From Gemmatimonadota bacterium (GTDB lineage: Bacteria > 4572-55 > J002): a stretch of DNA of 5,850 nt. Below are positions 1 through 3,680 of this stretch, piece after piece. Within the stretch, counting starts at the first letter, position 1; every line of letters starts with the position of its first letter. A model generated the notes under the pieces. It was given only the letters and a program-made list of their open reading frames with translations. It was not told the DNA's origin and made no database searches. Where the stretch lies: positions 1 to 5,850 of the forward strand of contig RFFQ01000198.1 in NCBI GenBank assembly GCA_003697105.1, read 5' to 3'. Made by a program: the position numbers and the translations under genes.

Positions 1-143
1 AAGGTAAAATCACCCGGCACTTCTTTCTCATGGGGCGGCAAAAGTTGCTCATCACCAACGCCGTGCAACGATTCCGCATCCAAAATAACATCGACGACGG
101 TGCCTTTGAGAAAATGAACGCCTTTATCAATTTTAAAGCATGA
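1..143 (+). CDS. C-terminal end of an unidentified protein (5' truncated)
   Basis: The frame whose first full codon is at position 3 is open to a TGA at 141-143 and gives the last 46 residues of a protein that begins outside the window. The tail is basic and hydrophobic at first (RHFFLMGRQKLLITNAVQRF) and ends in INFKA. The composition looks like real coding sequence, with no rare-codon runs or low complexity. The stop lies within an ATGA overlap with the next small frame, and the gene runs towards a hairpin terminator at 334-364. I do not recognise the family from this fragment and assign no function. Confidence 0.7.
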   Translation, partial: GKITRHFFLMGRQKLLITNAVQRFRIQNNIDDGAFEKMNAFINFKA

Positions 144-295
144 GTTTTCCAGAGTTTTCAGAGAAAGTAGAAGAAAGTGGACTTTTTTTCAAGTTTTGTC
201 GTGTACTATGCCGGGCGCTTTATACAGAAGAAACACGAAACATCATCGCTAAAAGATTTGAAAAAGATATTGATATGTTTCACTATACGTTTTAA
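140..295 (+). CDS. Possible small protein of 51 aa, translationally coupled to the upstream gene
   Basis: An ATG at 140-142 overlaps the TGA of the preceding gene (ATGA) and opens a 51-codon frame ending in TAA at 293-295. The product is charged and probably helical: an acidic start (SFPEFSEKVEESG), a cysteine-containing hydrophobic stretch at about residues 15-28 (LFFKFCRVLCRALY), then EETRNIIAKRFEKDID and an aromatic end (MFHYTF). No Shine-Dalgarno sequence is evident upstream, so expression would depend on re-initiation after the upstream stop. The frame fills most of the gap before the terminator, which supports a real gene. Its length and lack of family resemblance leave room for chance. 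No function can be given. Confidence 0.45.
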   Translation: MSFPEFSEKVEESGLFFKFCRVLCRALYTEETRNIIAKRFEKDIDMFHYTF

Positions 296-333
296 GCGAT
301 AAGCGGAGTATTGCTGGGTTACATGAATAAAAC

Positions 334-364
334 AAAAGGCGATCCGGTCATGGATCGCCTTTTT
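334..364. terminator. Bidirectional intrinsic terminator between convergent genes
   Basis: A perfect 8-bp GC-rich stem, GGCGATCC (338-345) and GGATCGCC (352-359), encloses a 6-nt loop. It is flanked by AAAA (334-337) and TTTTT (360-364), which extend the pairing. Read on the plus strand, the stem is followed by a T tract and would end transcription of the genes at 1-295. Read on the minus strand, the A-rich flank (AAACAAAA) becomes a U-rich tail and would end the STAS operon, whose last stop is 27 bp away. The placement between two convergent transcription units fits this double role. Confidence 0.9.
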
Positions 365-390
365 GAATCCAGAAAACATAAGGAATGGTG

Positions 391-729
391 TCAACCAAAA
401 CTCTTGATCGCGTCCTCTTCGTTGGTAAAATTTTCAAAGACGGTAATCAGTTGGGTCACGGTAAGGAGATGTTCAATGCGCTTGGTGGCATTTAACAATT
501 TTAGTTCACCTCCCGCATTTCGCATACTGGTTAAACAGGAGATCAAGCTACCCAACCCACTACTATTGATCCGGGGGACACCTCCCAAGTCAATCAACAC
601 TTTACGTTGTCCTTCTGCGATCAATTCTTTAATTTTATCTTGGAGTTTAACTGCATCTGGACCACCGACCAGCTCGCCTTTGAGTTCCACAACGATGACA
701 CCGTGTGCATAACGGGTATTAATTTTCAT
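391..729 (-). CDS. STAS-domain protein, anti-sigma-factor antagonist (SpoIIAA/RsbV-like)
   Basis: This 112-aa protein is a single STAS domain, the normal length for stand-alone members. The fold pattern is visible: beta strands at the start (VIVVELKGEL, 11-20), a helix near 26-39, the strand KVLIDLGG (43-50), then the signature INSSGLGSLI (54-63), and a late strand-helix ending ITVFENFTNEEDAIKSF. In the family a serine in the DSSG loop is phosphorylated by a partner kinase/anti-sigma factor. Here Ser56 aligns with that site, and the preceding Asp is Asn55, a variant that I recall from other bacterial STAS proteins. The start is supported by AGGAGG (complement of 735-740) five bases upstream. 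The gene lies 35 bp downstream of the PilB-like gene, without a visible promoter of its own, so the two are probably co-transcribed. No kinase or sigma factor gene is present here. The partner-switching role is inferred from the family. Confidence 0.93.
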   Translation of the reverse strand: MKINTRYAHGVIVVELKGELVGGPDAVKLQDKIKELIAEGQRKVLIDLGGVPRINSSGLGSLISCLTSMRNAGGELKLLNATKRIEHLLTVTQLITVFENFTNEEDAIKSFG

Positions 730-764
730 CTTATCCTCCTGAGATGATGAGTAAATGTATCAAG

Positions 765-2447
765 TTAAGAAAACGCTTTGGCAATTTCATCAAGTGTGGT
801 GATACCCCGCGCAAATTTTAGTAAGGCATCTTCTTTTATCGGTCGCATGCCTTCTTTGATGGCTTCCATCCGAATTTCATGCGAAGGTGCGCCTTGGATC
901 ATCATATCGGCAATTCTAGGGCTGACCGGCATGACCTCAAACACGGGTTGTCGCCAGCGATAGCCGGTGTGATAGCAACGGTCACATCCTTTCCCGACAT
1001 AATAGGTTCGTCCGGCTAATTTCTGGGGGTCAATGCCAAACCGGACAAACCGGTCTTCTTCAATCTCAGTTGGTGTTTTGCAATGTTCGCAAATTTTACG
1101 AACAGACGCCTGAGTGACGACACATTTCAAAGTTTCGGCGAGTAATCGGATATCTATTTCTCGATTCATCAATTGTGTAAGTGCGTCTTCTGTTCCGTGC
1201 GAACCCACCAGCCCGTATACCCGGCAACGGGTGGCGAGATGCGTGGCAATGCCCAAAATCGCCGTGTCGGAGAGATCACTAATCCCAATCACATCTAAAT
1301 CTTCATCCTGCAAAAATTGTAATGCCGTTGGTAAACTCAATGCCCCTTTGATATTCACTTCCACTTGATTGACCCCTTCCATATAATACTCAATGGGGTC
1401 TTCAATACTCACCACATTTTGGTGTTCGGTATTTGCGGTGTTGAGAATGGAATAATAGGTGCGCATTTTTTCGGTTTTATGGGGTCCGGCAAACACAATT
1501 AAGCCATAGTGCCCACTAATTGCTTTGGAAAGGTCACTAAACGCTTTCCGTTGCAAACCCAATTGGCTAATATCAAGACTTAAGTCATTCTGATTCCAGA
1601 TTTTAATCAGGATTTTATCACCATACAAGGTAGGGTAAATTTGAGCCATCATGCGTACCGGATGGTCGTTTATGGTAGCCGAAATTTGGCTTATTTTGGG
1701 TTGGCGACGGGCGGCCCGATCAAATTTAAACAGATTTTCCAGTCGGGATTGGATTTCGGTTCGCATTCGGATGGGCGGGCTGGCTTCCTCATGCAAAACA
1801 CCGTCAATGCGAAACCGAATCCGGATTTTGCGCTCAAAGGGTTCAATATGGATAGCACTTGCTCCTTTCAGAATCGCATCTAAAATCACGGAATTGAGGA
1901 GGGTTGCGGCGGGTGGATCATCGGGGGCATGTCCCCCTGCGGACGTATCGGATAAGGGGTCTTGGACAATCACTTCTACGTTCCCACCGGTGGTGACGGG
2001 CAGTTTGCCCAAAGCGTCCGAAGTGGGGTAGTACTGCATCAGGGCTTGGTCGATGGCGGTTTCCGAAGCCACAAGCGTATGAATATCAAAACCGGTACGG
2101 AATCGAATATCATCAATTGCGATCATGTCTGTGGGGTCAGACATCGCTACCGTCAATCCCTTTTTCCCTTCTCGTCCAATGGGTATCACCTTATATTTAT
2201 AAGCCATATCCGAAGAAATCAGATTTAATGTACTCTGATCGATGGAGACGCTCCCGAGGTCAATTCGCGCAATGCCCAATTGGCGGCTGATCCCCGTTAA
2301 CAATTGGTCTTCGGTCAGGTAGTTCATCGCCACCAAATGACTACCTAATTTACCACCATGTTTTTTCTGTGCGGTTAGGGCTTGTTTGAGTTGAGCCTCC
2401 GTGATCAAGCCTTCCGCGAGCAACATTTCGCCCAATCTGCGAGCCAT
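765..2447 (-). CDS. PilB/GspE-family protein with MshEN domain and degenerate ATPase core (probable pseudo-ATPase)
   Basis: The 560-aa protein has the layout of a type IV pilus/type II secretion assembly ATPase. Residues 1-140 form an MshEN (T2SSE_N) domain. It has the paired 24-residue motifs of the cyclic-di-GMP-binding family: R4-L5-G6...G13...L20...L24..Q27, a five-residue spacer, then K33-L34-G35...L49...Q56, with Asn42 where Gly is usual. Residues 180-560 match the GspE core: GASAIHIEPFERKIRIRFRI (195-214, usual ASD reads ASA), a conserved Asp-box VVSIEDPIEY (345-354) and two zinc-type pairs C453-x2-C456 and C488-x2-C491. The catalytic parts are lost. Walker A, normally GPTGSGKTTT, reads GPHKTEKMRT (321-330). 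The Walker B region, normally ending GEIRD, reads DVIGISDL (385-392). The usual STLHTNDA reads LVGSHGTEDA (413-422). Alignment continues in frame on both sides, so this is substitution and not a frameshift. GGAGGA precedes the ATG. A c-di-GMP sensing or structural role is likelier than motor activity. Confidence 0.92.
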   Translation of the reverse strand: MARRLGEMLLAEGLITEAQLKQALTAQKKHGGKLGSHLVAMNYLTEDQLLTGISRQLGIARIDLGSVSIDQSTLNLISSDMAYKYKVIPIGREGKKGLTVAMSDPTDMIAIDDIRFRTGFDIHTLVASETAIDQALMQYYPTSDALGKLPVTTGGNVEVIVQDPLSDTSAGGHAPDDPPAATLLNSVILDAILKGASAIHIEPFERKIRIRFRIDGVLHEEASPPIRMRTEIQSRLENLFKFDRAARRQPKISQISATINDHPVRMMAQIYPTLYGDKILIKIWNQNDLSLDISQLGLQRKAFSDLSKAISGHYGLIVFAGPHKTEKMRTYYSILNTANTEHQNVVSIEDPIEYYMEGVNQVEVNIKGALSLPTALQFLQDEDLDVIGISDLSDTAILGIATHLATRCRVYGLVGSHGTEDALTQLMNREIDIRLLAETLKCVVTQASVRKICEHCKTPTEIEEDRFVRFGIDPQKLAGRTYYVGKGCDRCYHTGYRWRQPVFEVMPVSPRIADMMIQGAPSHEIRMEAIKEGMRPIKEDALLKFARGITTLDEIAKAFS

Positions 2448-2498
2448 GTCTCCTCCAAACTGATGAAGCCATCGCCATTTAAGGATTTAATTTTCACA

Positions 2499-2528
2499 AG
2501 TTTACTACATGCTCTCAAGGATTGTCAA
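2499..2528 (-). promoter_or_regulatory. Predicted sigma-70 promoter of the PilB-like/STAS operon
   Basis: On the minus strand a consensus -35 box TTGACA (complement of 2523-2528) is followed after 18 bp by TAAACT (complement of 2499-2504), which matches four of six -10 positions. Transcription would begin near 2492 and give a leader of about 45 nt before the ATG at 2447. The promoter is back-to-back with the plus-strand promoter at 2575-2603, so both share a divergent regulatory region of less than 200 bp. Confidence 0.6.
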
Positions 2529-2574
2529 GCAATTTCCTTGTACCACACAGGACGGCGCATAACCGGAAAACTTC

Positions 2575-2603
2575 TTGACAAATTTGACGTCGTCCGGTAG
2601 GAT
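2575..2603 (+). promoter_or_regulatory. Predicted sigma-70 promoter of the small membrane-protein gene
   Basis: A perfect TTGACA (2575-2580) is followed by a 17-bp spacer and TAGGAT (2598-2603), four of six matches to the -10 consensus. The start would fall around 2609-2612, exactly at the left arm of the inverted repeat 2609-2632. The leader to the ATG at 2644 would be about 33 nt. Read-through into the SLOG genes is possible, because no terminator hairpin with a T tract follows the small gene. Confidence 0.7.
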
Positions 2604-2608
2604 CATTT

Positions 2609-2632
2609 AACTATTTTTTATCTGAAATAGTT
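2609..2632. repeat. Perfect inverted repeat at the predicted transcription start (operator or leader hairpin)
   Basis: The arms AACTATTT (2609-2616) and AAATAGTT (2625-2632) are exact reverse complements separated by 8 nt. The repeat begins at the predicted +1 of the promoter at 2575-2603 and ends directly before the ribosome binding site GGGAG (2633-2637). It could be a repressor operator, or a weak AT-rich hairpin in the leader that affects ribosome access. It lacks a GC stem and a following T tract, so it is not an intrinsic terminator. Confidence 0.55.
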
Positions 2633-2643
2633 GGGAGTTTATC

Positions 2644-2796
2644 ATGTTCACAACATTTGCTAAATACATACTGCTGGCAATGGTCATTCTGGTGATTGTG
2701 GGACTTATCGCGAAGACCTTCAAACTGGCACTGGGTTTCGCACTGGGTTGCTTGCTGATCGCCGGAGTACTCTACCTACTCGATAAAATTTTATAA
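2644..2796 (+). CDS. Small two-helix membrane protein, 50 aa
   Basis: An ATG at 2644 preceded by GGGAG (2633-2637) at six bases opens a 50-codon frame ending in TAA at 2794-2796. The product is almost entirely hydrophobic. It has a first membrane helix at about residues 8-23 (YILLAMVILVIVGLIA), a short basic turn AKTFK (23-27), a second helix at about 28-46 with Gly/Ala spacing (LALGFALGCLLIAG) that suits helix packing, and a charged end DKIL. With a consensus promoter and a good ribosome binding site it is very likely real despite its size. It lies 104 bp upstream of the SLOG operon on the same strand. I recognise no family. A role as partner, regulator or toxin-like component of the adjacent SLATT protein is possible but is only inferred from position. 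Confidence 0.8.
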   Translation: MFTTFAKYILLAMVILVIVGLIAKTFKLALGFALGCLLIAGVLYLLDKIL

Positions 2797-2821
2797 CCTG
2801 CTGGTATTTCCCACGAAAGAG

Positions 2822-2851
2822 TTGACGCATCCCTCCTATTTGTGATATACT
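2822..2851 (+). promoter_or_regulatory. Predicted extended -10 promoter of the SLOG/SLATT operon
   Basis: TTGACG (2822-2827, five of six) is followed after 18 bp by TATACT (2846-2851, five of six). The -10 box is preceded by TGA, giving the TGn extension that compensates for a long spacer. The start would be near 2858 with a leader of about 43 nt. The -10 box overlaps the left arm of the inverted repeat at 2849-2873, which suggests that this promoter is repressible. Confidence 0.72.
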
Positions 2852-2873
2852 TATTTTTGCCGGGAAAATAAGT
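2849..2873. repeat. Perfect 9-bp inverted repeat overlapping -10 and +1: candidate operator
   Basis: The arms ACTTATTTT (2849-2857) and AAAATAAGT (2865-2873) are exact reverse complements with a 7-nt spacer (TGCCGGG). The left arm covers the last bases of the -10 box and the whole region up to the predicted start near 2858. The transcript would therefore carry only the right arm, so this is better explained as a DNA site for a dimeric repressor than as an RNA hairpin. The arms resemble those at 2609-2632 (AACTATTT), so one regulator might serve both promoters. No regulator gene is seen in the window. Confidence 0.6.
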
Positions 2874-2900
2874 CGAATATCATCTTAGAAGGTTGTTACT

Positions 2901-3659
2901 ATGATTAAAGTAAAATCTATTTATTTGAATAATCATCCGGCAACGATAATTCAAACAAGTCAGGATGAACCGCCACACCGGATCGTCCAAAAGCTTGATA
3001 TACCATCGCCCCGGGCGGTGCTTGTCCTCAATGGGGGAACAGCTAAACTGGATGAGAACTTGCAGGAACATCTCCGTCGATTGCTCCAAGAGGGTGTTGC
3101 CAAATACGTTGCGGAACACGGTGTTGTAGTGGTCACCGGTGCTACCGATGCCGGCATTTTTTCAATATTTGGTGAGGGATTACACCGTTACAACGTTCAA
3201 ACCCCCTGTATTGGCGTAGCCGTAAAAGCATTGGTCACCTGGAAAGGTCGCCTGCCCCGATGGTTACCCCACCAGTGGCTGGACAACGGGCGCGAACCCT
3301 TAGAACCCCACCATACCCATTTTGTACTGGTGGATGGTAAGAACTGGGGCGACGAAACGGAAATGATGTACCGTCTGGTACAAGAACTCTCCCAAAATTG
3401 CCCCTCATTGGCAATTTTTGCTGGCGGCGGCACCATTACCCTCGGTGAAATGGAACTCAATGTCAGCCAACAACGACAGATGATTTTGATCGAAGGTAGT
3501 GGACGCACCACCGATTCGGTGGTCGAGGAACATTCGGGAATCTCAACGGTAAATCCGCGCTTTACCAACATCGCCAAAAAAGGTCGAATATCGATATTTT
3601 CATTGCAGGATAATCCAGAAAAATTGGAACAGATGATTCATCACCTGCTGTTTTCATAG
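2901..3659 (+). CDS. Stand-alone SLOG domain protein of the prokaryotic TRPM type (LSDAT)
   Basis: The 252-aa protein is one SLOG (Rossmann-like, nucleotide-ligand-binding) domain of the TRPM-related class. The motifs in order are VLVLNGGTAKLDE (40-52), VVTGATDAGI (77-86), PLEPHHTHFVLVD (133-145), WGDET (149-153), FAGGGT (173-178) and LIEGSGRTTD (196-205). They correspond to the NHxHFLLVD, EGG and VxGSGRxxD motifs of the MHR1/2 region of animal TRPM channels, where SLOG domains bind ADP-ribose-type ligands. No membrane segment or signal peptide is visible, so it should be cytosolic. AGAAGG (2887-2892) lies eight bases before the ATG. The next gene, 21 bp downstream, carries a second copy of this domain fused to SLATT modules, so the two arose by duplication or work as a pair. 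The ligand is unknown. The PGGxGT signature of LOG/lysine-decarboxylase-like enzymes is absent, so an enzymatic LOG role is unlikely. Confidence 0.9.
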   Translation: MIKVKSIYLNNHPATIIQTSQDEPPHRIVQKLDIPSPRAVLVLNGGTAKLDENLQEHLRRLLQEGVAKYVAEHGVVVVTGATDAGIFSIFGEGLHRYNVQTPCIGVAVKALVTWKGRLPRWLPHQWLDNGREPLEPHHTHFVLVDGKNWGDETEMMYRLVQELSQNCPSLAIFAGGGTITLGEMELNVSQQRQMILIEGSGRTTDSVVEEHSGISTVNPRFTNIAKKGRISIFSLQDNPEKLEQMIHHLLFS

Positions 3660-3680
3660 TGGGTTAGGAGGTTCACCGGC

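Noticed and set aside
311-712. Plus-strand open frame of 133 codons
   Set aside because: It starts with TTG, runs through the terminator hairpin and lies antisense to the STAS gene, whose protein has clear family motifs. Its serine-rich composition is typical of an antisense shadow.
1460-1490. Frameshift or sequencing error as the cause of the broken Walker A motif
   Set aside because: Family-like sequence continues in the same frame before (GLIVFAGP) and after (YSILNTANTEHQNVVSIEDPIE), with motif spacing equal to functional PilB. Substitution explains it better.
1651-2031. Plus-strand open frame of 126 codons
   Set aside because: It is entirely antisense to the PilB-like gene and has no family resemblance or ribosome binding site.
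2562-2598. Inverted repeat ACCGG...CCGGT flanking the -35 box
   Set aside because: The arms are only 5 bp and are 27 bp apart. This is easily expected by chance in such a region.
3197-3577. Minus-strand open frame of 126 codons
   Set aside because: It is antisense to the conserved SLOG motifs of the stand-alone SLOG gene and rich in Ser/Pro/Trp as expected for a shadow.
2901-3659. LOG/cytokinin-activating or lysine-decarboxylase-like enzyme
   Set aside because: The PGGxGT catalytic signature is absent, and the HHTHFVLVD and GSGR blocks point to the TRPM-type SLOG class.
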